DNA of 64,000 nucleotides from Wyeomyia smithii. Taxonomy: Eukaryota; Arthropoda; Insecta; Diptera; Culicidae. Position 1 is the first letter of the stretch; each line of letters opens with the position of its first letter. Positions 35,801 through 47,499 of the stretch are shown here, piece after piece. Both the position numbers and the translations under genes were made by a program. The stretch is taken from assembly GCF_029784165.1 (NCBI RefSeq), contig NC_073696.1:82086220-82150219 (forward strand). The letters are read 5' to 3'. The notes below the pieces were generated by a model. The model did no database searches, was not told the origin of the DNA, and was given only the letters and a program-made list of their open reading frames with translations.

Positions 35801-36974
35801 TTCCACGACGGATCAAATTTTCACCCTGCGACAGATCCTCGATAAGTTCCGGGAGTACAACTTATCGACTCACCATCTTTTTGTGGACTTCAGGGCGGCA
35901 TACGACTCAGTGAAAAGAAACGAGCTGTGGCAGATCATGCTGGAACACGGTTTCCCTGCGAAACTAATAAAGCTGAGTCGTATGACACTGGAGGGATCAA
36001 AATCGTGCGTGCGGATAGCTGGCGAGACTTCAGCCGCGTTCGTAACGTTGGATGGACTGAAGCAGGGGGATGCGCTCTCCAACCTACTGTTTAACATCGC
36101 TCTTGAGGGTGCAGTACGAAGAGCAAACGTCGAAAGAAACGGTGCGATCATCACAAAAACTCACATGCTTCTTGGCTTTGCGGACGACGTCGATATCATC
36201 GGTATCAACCGTAAGGCCGTGGAGGAGGCCTTCGTACCTTTTAAGAGAGAAGCAGCGAGATTGGGACTTGTCATTAACTCTGCCAAAACGAAGTACATGG
36301 TAGCTGGCAGAGAGCGTGGGAGTCCCCGTGGTGTTGGTGCTGAGGTGGAGATAGATGGGGAACGATTTGAAGTGGTTGACGAATTCGTTTATCTTGGTAC
36401 GCTTGTGACATGTGACAACGAAATGAGCCGTGAAGTGAAACAACGAGTTGCAGCTGCGAACAGGGCTTTCTACGGACTGCGTAACCAGCTAAGGTCCCGT
36501 AGTTTGCAAACTCGCACAAAACTAGCGCTGTATAGGACGCTGATACTCCCGGTGGCCCTTTACGGACATGAAGCATGGGCGCTGAAGGAAGCTGATCGAC
36601 GAGTGCTCGGAGATTTTGAGCGTAAAATTCTGCGATCGATACTTGGCGGTAAACTGGAAGACGGAGTGTGGCGCAGACGCATGAATCACGAGTTGAACCA
36701 GGTATACAAACATGCTGATATAGTGAAGGTAATACAGCGGGGCAGGCTGCAGTGGGCTGGACATGTAGCCAGGATGCCTGACGAGAGAGCCGCCAAAACC
36801 ATCTTCAGTAGAGAACCAGAAAGAGGCCGTCGACTCTGTGGTAGGCCTCGCACGCGGTGGATGTGCGCGGTGGAAGAAGATGCACGATCTGCTGGTGTAC
36901 GGGGAGACTGGAGAACGGCTGCTCAAGACAGAAGAAGATGGACATCTCTAATTCGTTCGGCCCTGGACCGGTGA
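32830..36974 (+). CDS. RTE endonuclease-reverse transcriptase, two halves of one frame
   Basis: Parts 32830-33306 and 34326-36974 are in the same frame once the insertion and one duplication copy are discounted (VDDRI|CVLRIKG), about 1041 residues without internal stops. The N-terminal APE-type endonuclease has KLGTWNVRSLNES, IAAIQEVWW, the GDxNA position as GDAIAQVG, and SDHYLVV. The RT has PIYKKGHRLDCGNYRGITLL, AGFRQGRSTTDQIF, FVDFRAAYDSVKR, LDGLKQGDALSNLLFNIALE and GFADDVDIIG, then YLGTLV and the C-terminal GRLQWAGHVARMPDE. The endonuclease Asn is replaced by Ile (codon ATC), which should remove catalytic activity. The lone start at 34329 is not a true ATG start. Function: target-primed reverse transcription of its own RNA. 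Confidence 0.85.
33298..33306. repeat. 9-bp target duplication, left (foldback element)
   Basis: GACCGTATA, identical to 34317-34325; lies in the RTE coding sequence. Confidence 0.8.
33307..34316. mobile_element. Foldback (FB/MULE-like) element with subrepeat arms
   Basis: 1010 bp, flanked by a 9-bp duplication. The left arm (33307 to about 33598) has GGCATA-type units, then ~10 copies of the 16-bp unit GGCCGAATGGACGCGA. The right arm (about 34027-34316) is the same in inverse, finishing in GGCATA-type units. The ~430-bp core (33599-34026) has a palindromic GC-rich stretch (GCCGGCCGCCGACCCGCCG) and the segment shared with 6745-6895. Long inverted arms made of short tandem units plus 9-bp duplications are the features of Drosophila FB elements, which use a Mutator-like transposase. 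The repetitive arms create artefact frames with Arg-Pro-Ser-Ala repeats on both strands. No transposase. Confidence 0.8.
34317..34325. repeat. 9-bp target duplication, right (foldback element)
   Basis: GACCGTATA, identical to 33298-33306; the RTE frame resumes directly after it. Confidence 0.8.
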
Positions 36975-37007
36975 ATGGTCCGTTTGCCAAAAAAGTAAAG
37001 AAAGTAA

Positions 37008-38300
37008 ATTTCGTTTTACGTCCTAGACAAAGTTTACTAATTTTGTTCTCATTTAGTTAACGACTCCTTTAAAAAACTGCCTGCTATGGATTTGAAGAGG
37101 TTCTTGCCTTGCACTGATAGTGAAAAAACAACAAAACATAAGTGTGTAGCTTTTAAACTAAAAAAAAGTGGAGCTGGAAAGATACCAACAAATAGTCAGA
37201 TATTTTTAGAGCGTTGATGTTAAAATGAAACATTAATAACAGTCAGTTTTTTGCAATTTCTAGCTCAAAACAAGCTTGTGTGGACAGCACTTTATAAGCA
37301 TATACGACAGCATAACAATTCAGCTTACTGATAATAATAGAATCGGAGGTTAGCAGAGTGCTGAATTTTTGCGAACGATGAGGATAACAAAATTAACACT
37401 GGTGAACACAGATTTTGCTCTAGAGCTCAAAATGGAAAAAAATGAAAGGTAACTTTTGCCTAGACTTGAACGAGTTTTCCCATATGCCAATGTTAAAGCG
37501 ATTAACTCGATCAGCACTTACTATGCTGCACTTTGACGAACTTCTGCATACACTAGGGGCTTTAACATTTACAGGAATGGGTGAAAACTAATAATATTTC
37601 TAGGACAACTATTTTGAGGCTGAGGGCAACACTTTGCTGCTTTTGTAGACCAGTGTTATTTTAAAACTCGAATTGACCTTTTGCGATTTGCATATTTTTT
37701 AAACCGCTGAAGACATAATTATTGACGTATGTTGGATGAACGCTAACGCTAACCAACTGGTACATGTCCAAAACAGACTCGGAATTTAGAAAAATAAACA
37801 TTTCTTATACGGTAATTTTGACGGTGCGAAAAATAGTTTAGACCAGGGTAACCGAAGTACTAAAATGGGGTTTAATAAATCAATTGGCTAGTCTCCAATC
37901 GACACCGTTATCGATTGATAAGCAGTACGTGCAAGCAGACGTTGGTCTGTGCGTACGTTGAAGCTATTTTAAATTTGATAATCATCGTATTTTGAAGTTT
38001 TCTTGTGGAGTGATTTAAGATAAAAATACTGCGGATGATGCTTAGAGGGAATACCAACGTGTTTTCATATCTGAGTAAATTCATAGTTGTACAACAATTG
38101 AACGGAAATTAACGATAAGCATACCCGATAGCTGATGGGAAACATTTTTTTTTGTTTTCAAGATCATATCAACGTGAATAGAAACATGATAAGCATCTAG
38201 TCGCAGGGGTAATGATAATAGTTAGTAGGTAAAACTGCAACTGCACACTCCGTAAACATGTTATAACAATTTTCAACAGAACTAAAATGGTAACTGTGTT
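37008..38300. other. Non-coding AT-rich DNA
   Basis: No gene, RNA or repeat end recognised. Confidence 0.35.
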
Positions 38301-38301
38301 G

Positions 38302-39003
38302 TTACCTTTTGATTAGTGATATCAATATATCATATGAAGAGTGCGGACGCATAAACAATGCACTCACGTGGTCACATACACACTCACATTTTACTTCATT
38401 ACAACGAATTTTGTTTACCCGCTCCGGTGTGCTGCAAATTGATCGCATAGTGACGACGAGGTTCGCGAACAGTGGCAAATCGAATCGTTCATCGGTCAGC
38501 TGTTGCCGCAACAATGCCTCCTCTGTACCCACCTCTATCGTATATCTACGTACTGAGGGGCGAAAACATTTCGTGGACGTTCATTTGTAATACAGCACAC
38601 CTTGCACCCTGGCTATACCCTATTGCAGCTTGAACTGTGCCAATAAGGCAAATTTTTCAGATATCGTAAGCGGCAGATAAGCGGTAACGACAACCACAAC
38701 AACAACAATACTTCAGTCATTAATTGGTGCCACCTTACAAGTAGAATTAGCAAGAAGCACAGTTGAACTTGTTCCCAGCATGGGAATGTGATAATGTTGG
38801 TACTTTAGCAACGGAATACCTGCTTTGATGACAATGAAACATCCAAGTACCTTTTCGAATACAATGCACTCTGCAATAAGAGCTTTAAAAAGACCCATTT
38901 CCACTGGCGTGCTTAGATCGCAAGAGATGGTCGGGCACGAAACTTCTATAGGGTAACCTTTAGTGAAGCCGTTGGAAGAAAGTTCGCATTGCGATTTGTT
39001 CAT
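38302..39003 (-). other. Two possible minus-strand exons, unproven
   Basis: Minus strand 38552-38418: a strong-looking acceptor (TTTTCGCCCCTCAG) precedes a frame with RRYTIEVGTEEALLRQQL and FANLVVTMRSICSTPER and then CGG|GTAAAC, a possible donor. Minus strand 39003-38713: an open frame (MNKSQCELSSNGFTKGYPIE ... MGLFKALIAECIVFEK) with AAG|GTACTT as possible donor. The phases do not join simply, and no family is recognised, so these may be chance frames. Confidence 0.2.
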
Positions 39004-40867
39004 TCATTTGCTCTGCGGTAGATTCATTTTCATCATTTTAGTTTACATTTTCAGGTCGTCTTTGCTTTGATCTTGAGTATCTAACTTTTAAGAGGAGAGG
39101 GTGTAGTTTGAAATGACCGAAGATTTAGTTTAGTAGAATTATTTAGGTTTCAGTTACGCTGTTGATTTATTAGAGCAAAAAAGAAATGCCGTAGAGGTTA
39201 TCAAGCTGTTATGCAAAATACAAAAAAAATGTCAGTCATTTAATGTGATAAAGGGCCGTTGTGTTTGTGTTCTTGAGGTATGCAATTAATTGTTGCAAAA
39301 TTTGACTTGATGACCTTTTTGTGAGACAAACGAGCGGAAATTTGGAACAAATCTAGCTCATTGTTAAATATCTGGCAAATTTTAAAGTTTGTCTCGAGCG
39401 TTTTCAAAAATCTGGAAAATCCAGATTTCCAACTTTGGTTCCAAATGAAAGAACCGTATTCAATATGTTCTAACGTGTCTTAGCACCAATCGCTGCTCAA
39501 ATTCAAGTTGTTTTGATAGATTTAATTATGTGCTTATTAAATTAAAACTATGAGAGCCGTCGTGTGTTAGGTCAGTTGGTTTTGGAAACATCTTGAAATC
39601 GGTTTTTTGTTCGATGAGTTTGTATTATATAAAGAGAGAACTAGAAAATTATAGTGTGGTATTATTGAAGCAAAAGGAAGAACAAAGGATATGTTTATTA
39701 TATATTATGTTTTCAGTTTCAAAAATAAATATAATTTTCAGGAAGCTATATCCAAGTCCAAAAGTTTACTTGCCAGCAGGTATTTCATAATACTGACTCG
39801 CTGTTAGAAATAATCGACTAGTGACACGAAAACCGAAAACAAATAAACTGAAATGAATCATTAAACTCATCCTCTATTCAGCCGCAGAGCATTACAGTCT
39901 TGTTTAATATTTCACACACGTGCAGAGTGATTAGAAACAATTTATTTGGTTGGATGCATCCGTGATGAGTAGTTTTGAAGTCGTGAATGGCATTCACCAT
40001 TTAATTTTATCTTTTTTTAATTACCCGCGCAGTTTTGATTGGTTGATTGGTTAGTGTTCGAACACTTTTTGATTACCATTGTTTGTTAGTAAGAGACATA
40101 AATACTACTTGTTTCGTGATAGCAATTGCAAACGCGATCAAGGAGCTCACTAGCAAATTGTAAGAACTTCTCCATTTCTTCAGCCTGACATTAAAAAATG
40201 AAGAAGCAGATTGTAGAATGTGACGTCAATATCATGTACTTACCGTTTACGCTCATCCCACACCCGATCGATTTTAGCACATCTTTGTGAGATTCAGAAG
40301 CGAATAATTTACAATGAGTTTAGCAAATTACGAAAAGGCTCTTTTAGTGGTATCATTAGCAGTCTTCTAATTTCACAATAAGTTTTCTATCTTTGTTTAC
40401 AAACCAACAAAATGCATCATTTTCTAAAATCTGCAAAAACATCTCCTAAATTAGCAGCTAAATTCGAGCACTATCGATTTGATTAGTGTTTTAAGATGGG
40501 AATTTCTTATATTTATAAAAGGTTTTTTTTTAAAATGTTTTGTATATCGAAAACCAATCTATAAGCAAAAAGCAACATAACTCTTGCTGTAGATCAACAA
40601 TTTTTTTTGACATTTGAACATTTTGATGTGCATAATGGAGTGGAGAGAGGACTTGTGCGGAACTGGCGAGAAGAGCATCTACCATCAAATAAAATGTAAA
40701 AAAATTGTTTTAGAGGTTTACAAATGTCATTTTAGACAAAAAAATCAATTTTTGATTTCTAAGGTTAGAAAAATCCGAAGCCAAAGCTTCTGAGCTTATG
40801 TTCCGAACCTTTGATGTTGTTACAAAATATTATTTTTGGAGGTTTTATATGTATGCGCGTATGTATG
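39004..40867. other. Non-coding AT-rich DNA
   Basis: No supported feature; short frames only. Confidence 0.35.
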
Positions 40868-41120
40868 TGGTCCCCGTGGCTCTGTGGTTAGCGATGTCGG
40901 TCGGTTAGCTCTCCCACACGGTTGTCATATCGGGTTCGATTCCCGATCGAGTCGAGGATCTTTTCAAACTGGAAATTTTCTCGACTTAGTACAGTAGAGT
41001 GTGTGTGTATACAACACGCAAAATGTGCCAAAACCAATATCGATAACGAATTCTCTCAACTAATTTAGTTGATTGAGACCCCTATTAGCCTCACAGGCTA
41101 GCGTGCGAATTTGTTTTATA
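40868..41120 (+). mobile_element. tRNA-derived SINE (Feilai-like)
   Basis: The head resembles a tRNA: box A-like TGGCTCTGTGGTTAGCGATG (40877-40896) and box B GGGTTCGATTCCC (40931-40943). A non-tRNA body follows, ending in GTTGATTGAGACCCCTATTAGCC and GCTAGCGTGCG. The spacing and intact box B suggest RNA polymerase III transcription once. Feilai is the known tRNA-related SINE of Aedes; identity is not proven. Confidence 0.7.
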
Positions 41121-41154
41121 TGTATGCGCTCGGGTAAGTAAATTTTGGTTAGTG

Positions 41155-41370
41155 CAATTCAATGCCCTGCTGCAATCTGTCACCTCTATCGAGAACGTGC
41201 CTATCTCAAGCTCTCCGTTTTGATAACCATGATACGCGTAATTTTAGTGAAGATCGGGTTCCAGCTCCGGTGGGCCACATGTGCCAGCTGAGAAAAGTTT
41301 TCGTACACGTCTGTTTTCCCATATTGGGCAGCGTTTAACAACGTCTGATCCGGAGCGAATAGTTATAATA
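41155..41370 (+). mobile_element. RTE LINE 5' UTR fragment
   Basis: GAAGATCGGGTTCCAGCTCCGGTGG and CAGCGTTTAACAACGTCTGATCCGGAGCG match, with decay, the 5' UTR at about 32700-32815 of the RTE element. It may be the 5' part of the broken RTE copy at 42900-45360. Confidence 0.55.
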
Positions 41371-42530
41371 TATGCTTTTTGCCAGATTTCCATTTTGTTG
41401 AAAAGAATAACGTGTTCACGTGGATGAAGCCCCAGTGGAATCTGTTCCGGAACGAACATTTCGAGGGCATCTGACCAAAATACCGAAAGTCATACAAACG
41501 GTCTGTGGAAGTAATTTTATAAACTTTGAAAAGACTATTGTGAGCAGGGCTCAACATTTTCGAAACAAAACAATGGAACTGATTGTTTTGGGCTATCATT
41601 TCGATTCGAACAGTTTCATTTTCACTTGTTTCCTTCCAGCTGCTGTCATCGAATCACTTCTTTGTCTCTTTCCCGTCTGTTGTTCATCGGATCGTTTCAA
41701 ATGAAACTGATGACTATTTCAATTGGCGGAGAGAGTGACAGAGAGAGTGACGGAGAGAGAGACTCTTTCATTTCCTTCAGCGTCTCAATTGAAACTAGCT
41801 CCGCATCGCGTCGTTTGACGATAGATTTTTCATACCGCAAGCCGTGGAGAAAACGGCAATGGCATCCAATAAATACGTCACGCAAGTTCCGATCAATATT
41901 TCGGATTTTTTTTCACTGTTGATCACTGGCGCTGCGTAACCACTTTGTATTGTGAAACTGGTTTTGATGTCCTCCGTTTCATACCGTCACGGTTTTTTTT
42001 TCTCTCCCTCTTCCATATATTTGCGCGAAGTACTGTATGAAAGCCCCCTATCTCCGTTAGCGCTCATTGTCATTTTCAATTGAGAATCGTCATGTGAGAG
42101 TGATGGTGATAATCTTCTCTTTCAATTGAAACGCATTTGTATCATTTTCTAGCCCTTCAGTTGTCAAAATCAAAGCAAGAGCTTCCGAGTAATTTTCATG
42201 TGACTCACGAAGAGCTTTAAAATGATACAAAAGCTATAACCTGATACTTGTCAATTGAAAACGACTTTGTCAGGCTCTGATTGTGAGATTCATTTTAATA
42301 ACTGATAAAGTTACTCAGCTCTGGAACATATCCTCGAAAACCGGATTTATGGGAGAAAACGAGTTCTTTCGGAGAACCGCTAACGCTAATTTGAAGGTAG
42401 ATCAGTTAATAAATCTTTTGGCGTTAAAACTATCGAAATAGGAAGAAAATTGCAAAAGACGCAAAAAGTTTAATTTGTGGGTACCCGAGTACCCCGCCAA
42501 GCACATAATGGAAGATTTTGTATCCGAAGA
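41371..42530. other. Unassigned DNA between RTE relics
   Basis: Several TCAATTGAAA palindromes and a GA-rich patch (41731-41765) suggest further small elements, but no ends could be fixed. No supported gene. Confidence 0.3.
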
Positions 42531-42535
42531 GTTAT

Positions 42536-42848
42536 CACAACACGATACTCATCCAAGAATCCTAGTCCCATAGAGAGAACATTCCTGAGGATTGTTTTTA
42601 GAATCCCTTTTCGCTGACGCTCACGATTCCAATGAGAGAAATTCTCGGGAATCTATGCGAAATCTGTGTGTTCGTGCGGTTGACGTCCCGGGTAGAATTA
42701 ATTCATATATATCCGGACGAACACATACGATTCGCATAGATTCCATAGGATTCCTCACAATGGGTCTACAAGGTATCCTGGAAAAGGAATCCTCAGGAAG
42801 GCCCTGTATGTGGGACTAGGATTCTTAAATGAGCATCGTGTTATGGGA
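42536..42848. mobile_element. ~310-bp MITE
   Basis: The left end AACACGATACTCATCCAAGA.. followed by ATCCTAGTCCCATA (42539-42572) is repeated inverted at 42808-42846 (complement AACACGATGCTCATTTAAGA.. ATCCTAGTCCCACATA). The inner arms share TTCCTGAGGATT. Arms exceed 40 bp. Target duplication unclear. Confidence 0.6.
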
Positions 42849-42899
42849 ATTCTTCGGATTCCATAGTGGAATCCTACAGAATCCGATGGACTCTCACTT

Positions 42900-45360
42900 T
42901 CGTAAGAATGGCCTGAGGTTGGTGAACTCTGCCGCAGCTAGAGGTATGGAAAACTGTAGCACATACTTTGCATGGAACGATATCTGGAAGCAAGACCGAA
43001 AAGATTCTCCACCAACGTAAGAAACATGAGTACCGCGAACGAGTATACAGTACTGTGAATGGAGGCATACTTCTCCAGGTACGACACAACGGCGTCAGGA
43101 ACTAGACTGTACCAATTACTGCTATGTGCAAGGACAGGGAAAGGAACCCGATAACTGATGAGACACTAGTGACTATGCGTTGAACGGTGAACAGGGTAGA
43201 GCTGTCGAGAAAAAACGGAAGAGAAATGGAGGGTGATAGACAAGCTTGGTTGAGATCAAGAAAGCTTGTGCAGAACTAAAAAGTCACAAAGCAGCTGGAA
43301 AGGACGACCTCCCACCCGAATATATTAAAGTCGGGAGTTACTCGGGAGAGATTCCATAAATATTTCGAGTAAATCGGTAGATTCTACGGATTTTTACGAA
43401 TTTTTATGGAACTACCCATCTACTGTTCCGTAGAAGTAATACAAATCCGCAGATCTGGCAAGCCAGGAAGTGACCAGCTGTTGTGTTCAATCCATCGGCT
43501 CATCCTTAGAGTTTGGGCCGAAGACAAACTAACGTTTGCATTAAAAAAGTGGACAAAAATTGTCGATTTTTCATGGGTTTACCTCCACACGCACTGACGA
43601 AACTACCCATGCAGCTTCAATCATAGGAACTCACGAGTCATTTGGCAGCTTTATCAGGTTCAGTCGATATGAACAACAATCCGAGCATCGAGAGCTCGGT
43701 TCCGGACGGCCTATGACCCTGAGCGACACGAATCTCCAAAAGGTGCTGAAGAGGAAGATAGAGGGAAAAGTGGCTACATCGCTGCGTGCGCTTGGTCGGA
43801 AGGCCGGTGCAATCGGCCAATCAGTGAAAAAATACCTGGCGAACAAGGACATACATGTCAGGAAGCGGTAGTCCCGTCCACTAGTCTCGGAGCTGCAGGC
43901 AATGACGCAGCGGCAGAGACTGAAAAGATTGCGTCGTTCATCAAGAAGTATCATAAGGGTGGAAACGCCATGTTCTGGCTGGATCAGGCGTCGGCCCACT
44001 ACTCGAAGCGATCGTTGGAGGAGAAAAAGTGGCTGAATATCGATATGATACCCAAGCCGGCGAACCCGCTCAAAGTCCCCCAACCGCGTCACATCGAGAA
44101 TTTTTCGGCAAACCTAACAATTCTCTAGCAATTTTGGTGTCGCGAAAACTAAGGAGAAGTTGTAAAAACGAAGAAAGAACTCAAAAACATACCTAACGCA
44201 TGTTTTTGCCGCTATGGCAAATGTTTCGATTAACTGCCGGAAGGGCAAGGGCGTTGACTTTTTTGCAAGTCAGCTAATATAATTACCATCCATGGAAAAT
44301 TTATCAAACTTAATTTTCTGTCTTGGTTTTTTATCACCATCCGAGAAAAGAACTTTTTTGAACGATTTGCTCAGTCTACAAGGAAGGCCACCGATTCGCA
44401 TTATCGAGGCATAACACTCCCTAACTCTGCGTCTGCATACATGTTTATCTCGAGCATCCTGCTTTTTATAGACTGAAACTGTTATGAAAAGCTTTAGTTG
44501 GATAGTACCACAGTGGCTTTCAGGAAGAGCGATCTATAACAGATTAAATGTTCTTGTGTCAAATCCATGACAAGTTTAGAGAGGTTAACTTGCAGACTCA
44601 CCATCTGTTTATAGACTTCAAGGCGTCATACGATTAAGTTAAGCGCACTGGGTTTTGGAAGAAACTTGATGGTTTTTCATCATGAGTCAGGATAGCGGGC
44701 ATCATTTCTGTCCGGTTGGACGGTCTTAAGAAAGGTTACGGGTTTTCGGATCTGTCATTGTGTAGTACGGAGAGCTGGCGTGCAGTGGTGTCACTAACTC
44801 GAAGTCTTATATGCTCCTTGGATTTGCGAATGATCGATAACGATATCGATCGTCGATATTAAAGGCAGAGAAGTGGAAGAGGCGTGCATGCCTTTTGATA
44901 GGGAAGTAGCAAGAATATGACTTATCATCAATTCTACCAAAACAAAGAACGTGGTGGCTGGTAGGTACAGGGCGTGGAAGTTCTCTTGGCACTGAGGTTT
45001 TGGTAGTTAGGGGTAACTGTGAAGTAGTCGATGAATTTATGTATCTTGGTACTCTCGTGATGTGTGACAACGATGTTTGCCGCAAACAGGACCTTTTCGG
45101 TTCTGAGATCCCGCAGCATGCATATCCGCACGAAATTTGCACTATACAGAACGCAGATTCTTCTGATGGTCCTCTACAGCCATGAGTGTTGGTCGATGAA
45201 GGAGGCCTATCGACAAGCATTTGAAATCTGCGAGGATAGAGTCCGGCGTTCCTGCAGTGTACCAAGCATAACAATAAGCGGACTTCATAAAACTGATAAA
45301 ATACGGCAGACTATAATGGGCTGGCCACGTGGCACGAACGTTGGAGGGGGACCAGCGTAG
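42900..45360 (+). pseudogene. Decayed RTE LINE with nested mariner
   Basis: Reads NGLRLVNSAAARGMENCSTY (endonuclease part, 42907 onward), a linker with many stops, then GSDQLLCSIHRLILRVWAED (about 43457-43530), interrupted by a mariner relic. The reading resumes near 44365 (YKEGHR, then RGITLPNSAS), passes broken RT and ends in YGRL.WAGHVAR near 45300-45340. It belongs to the same family as 32615-37007 but is riddled with stops and frameshifts. A further ~100-bp insertion (about 43338-43450) splits the frame before GSDQLL. Confidence 0.75.
43535..44364 (+). pseudogene. Tc1/mariner transposase relic nested in the RTE copy
   Basis: Frames on + read SRYEQQSEHRELGSGRPMTL, an HTH region RALGRKAGAIGQSVKKYL (to ~43870), and a later block WLDQASAHYSKRSLEEKKWL .. 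MIPKPANPLKVPQPRHIENF (about 43977-44105) that corresponds to the second catalytic region (D in WLDQAS, E in HIENF). Internal deletion and frameshifts make it dead. Ends were not fixed; they must lie between the RTE blocks at about 43535 and 44364. Confidence 0.65.
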
Positions 45361-45649
45361 ATAGTTTTGAAAAAACTGTCGATCACAATAATATTCAATA
45401 GTAAACTACGTTTTTTTCCTGTGTGGGCTCATCACTGCGGCCAGAGATTAGATCTATTGTGATATTGCCCAAGTGTTTTCTGTACTCCGCACTTCATATT
45501 ATTGGCAGTATCACTATTGAAGTAAGTAATACGCTTATCATTCATATCCGTGCTTGTGTGTAAGTTTTACCTTTCCGTTTCAAGCTTACTATTCTACTTT
45601 ACCGAGCCTCTGTTCCTCCTAACAATATCGCCTAATTACAATTCCCTGG

Positions 45650-45905
45650 AGAGAGCTTTCATACGTTACTCACACCCGTTTTATTATAATAGGGACTTAT
45701 TTTTGTTAGAAGGAGAGTCAACAGAGATACTGTAGAATTCAGATTAAAGGAAAGGTACTTGGTTGGAAGCCTGAGAATAAACCCATGGTAAAGTCCTTTG
45801 GCAACCACCAAATGACCTGATTCTACTGAGATTCGAGCCCACGACCATCCGCTCACCAAGGCGAACTTTGTAACTTTGCGGCTACGGAGCTCCCTCTAGT
45901 AAACT
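45650..45905 (-). mobile_element. tRNA-derived SINE, minus strand
   Basis: The complement reads GCTCCGTAGCCGCAAAGTTAC (box A side), GTGGGCTCGAATCTCAGTAG (box B-like), GGTTTATTCTCAGGCTTCCA and ends in AAGTCCCTATTATAATAAAAC. The same order occurs on + at 60125-60340, so the two are one family. Confidence 0.65.
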
Positions 45906-46423
45906 ACTAAGTTATACAACCTAATAATTAGGATCAATAACATTCACATAGGTTTAGGCTTCTTAGAGAAAATTTTATTTGGTCGTCTCATACAAATAGA
46001 GAGAAGCAAACAGTGTGAGAGAAACAGCGAGTTAGAAAAGAAGATAGAGAGATAAGAAACAGAGTAAGAAAGTGTGTGTTTGAGAGAAAGAGACAGATAG
46101 ATAGTGAGAAAGTCTTCTGTGGTTATCAGGCCCCTTAATTTTCTCTTATTAAGCAACCTGGAGACGCCCCTGTTATCCCCTATGAATGGTTATGTTTATG
46201 CATTTTTAGTAAAATTTTAGTTCATTGTAACCTAACTATGAAGCAGTTGTTAACTGAAGTAGAAAATTGACGTGCTTTGGATCAAGTTAAATGTCTAAAT
46301 GTGTGTATTATAAACTAAGAAACCAAAATGTAATCTTTTCTGGCACAATCCTACCCTAGATTAAGCTAATCAGAATGTATAATAACTCGTAATGAAATAC
46401 AATGCAAAAATCAGATAATGAAT

Positions 46424-46429
46424 TTTATT
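46424..46429 (-). terminator. Poly(A) signal for the candidate gene
   Basis: AATAAA on the minus strand about 100 bases after the stop at 46527. Confidence 0.35.
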
Positions 46430-46526
46430 CTTTTTATTATTTTAGTTGGAACAGTAATTGAAATTGACGGACATAGAAGACGTCCATTTCGTATTAATTG
46501 CTTTTATCTGTATTAAATATTCGATT

Positions 46527-47252
46527 TCATTTGAACAATTGTTGAAAATCTAACAATTCGCATGTTCTGTTGAAAATCTGTAACTCTTTCAATATACATG
46601 ATATAAATAAATCAGAAAGGTGGCATTCTAGTGGGTGCAACAAAAGCAATACTCCTGCCTCGTTAAGCGGTTTTGCTCGAAAATAACCAATCAATTTATT
46701 GGAATTTACAATTTCGCTCCACTTATAAACAACATCCGATGTGTGAAAAAAATATGTGACACAATGATCTTTTTCTGCTGAAAAGCTGAGACAATATTGT
46801 ACTTCATGAGTCCATGATAGCAGGTACAAATTTACCCACGTTCGATTGCCACTCTGTTGTGGCAGCCTGTGGTATTCGGACTTAAGAAACATTGCTCTTT
46901 CGTGGCTTAGAAACCGTCTAATCATTGTTACGTTGAGACCTTGTGTGCTCGCGGTTCCAACAGTCTGCTGGTGATATGCGATAAGCAGCCGTTCATGTCG
47001 ATTTGCCATTGTTCGGTGAATAATGATAATAAAGTGTATTACATATATGGCTCAGTCGAATTCACAGTCAAAGTGCTCAGTGAACGCGTCTGCACTTTCT
47101 GGCATAGTTTTTTTGCTTTCACTATCTAACCGGTACTGACTTACGCTAGTAATAGACAATAGATTCTGCTGGCTCGATGTGTTGATCCCACCGTTTCCAC
47201 TATCGTACATTTCGTCATCGCACGTAGTGCTGACTTGAAGATAAACAGACAT
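46527..47252 (-). CDS. Candidate two-exon gene of unknown function
   Basis: Proposed exon 1 47252-47145 starts at ATG 47252 (MSVYLQVSTTCDDEMYDSGN ...) and ends AGC|GTAAGTCAG, a near-perfect donor in phase 0. Proposed exon 2 46967-46527 starts after CACCAG (a NAGNAG acceptor, so one extra Gln is possible) and ends TGA, keeping phase 0; the intron would be 177 bases and the protein 182 residues. Exon 2 is part of an open frame of 160 codons (47009-46527), longer than any other non-transposon frame around it. A TATA-like ATATAAAG lies at 47493-47486 and AATAAA follows the stop. Exon 1 contains DSG, like a phosphodegron. I recognise no domain. It could also be two unrelated chance frames, or exon 1 may splice elsewhere. 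Confidence 0.38.
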
Positions 47253-47485
47253 TTTGGATTGATGTTTGTTTCTGGTACCGTACTGTATATCATCCACAGC
47301 GATATCGGCGATTTGCGAAAGTAATGTGGCGCGGTAACGTTTTCAGTTCAATCACTAACGGCACTTGATTGCTAGAGTAAACATATGCAGATCACTTCAA
47401 CATTTGGGTTTTCCGATCGTAACGATTACCAAGTCGACTATCCGACCATGACCACAAAACTCTCAAACCAAACAGTTAAACCAGC

Positions 47486-47493
47486 TTTATATC
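47486..47493 (-). promoter_or_regulatory. TATA-like box upstream of the candidate gene
   Basis: Minus strand GATATAAAGC, about 240 bases before the proposed ATG at 47252. Confidence 0.3.
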
Positions 47494-47499
47494 ATTTTC

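Larger units (their letters stand above)
32615..37007 (+). mobile_element. Near-intact RTE-clade LINE (JAM1-like), split by a foldback element
   Basis: The 5' UTR from about 32615 holds landmarks that recur at 41160-41365 (AACAGCGTCTGACCCGGAGC). The single ORF starts near 32830, stops short at the foldback insertion (33307-34316) and continues to TGA 36974. The 3' end runs to AAAGTAAAGAAAGTAAA near 37007, as usual for RTE elements with a short repetitive tail. Similar tails occur at 20783-20930 and around 45340, so the family is multi-copy here. Confidence 0.85.

Noticed and set aside
40868..40955. Functional tRNA gene
   Set aside because: Box A and B are present but no cloverleaf with paired acceptor stem was found, and a SINE body follows.
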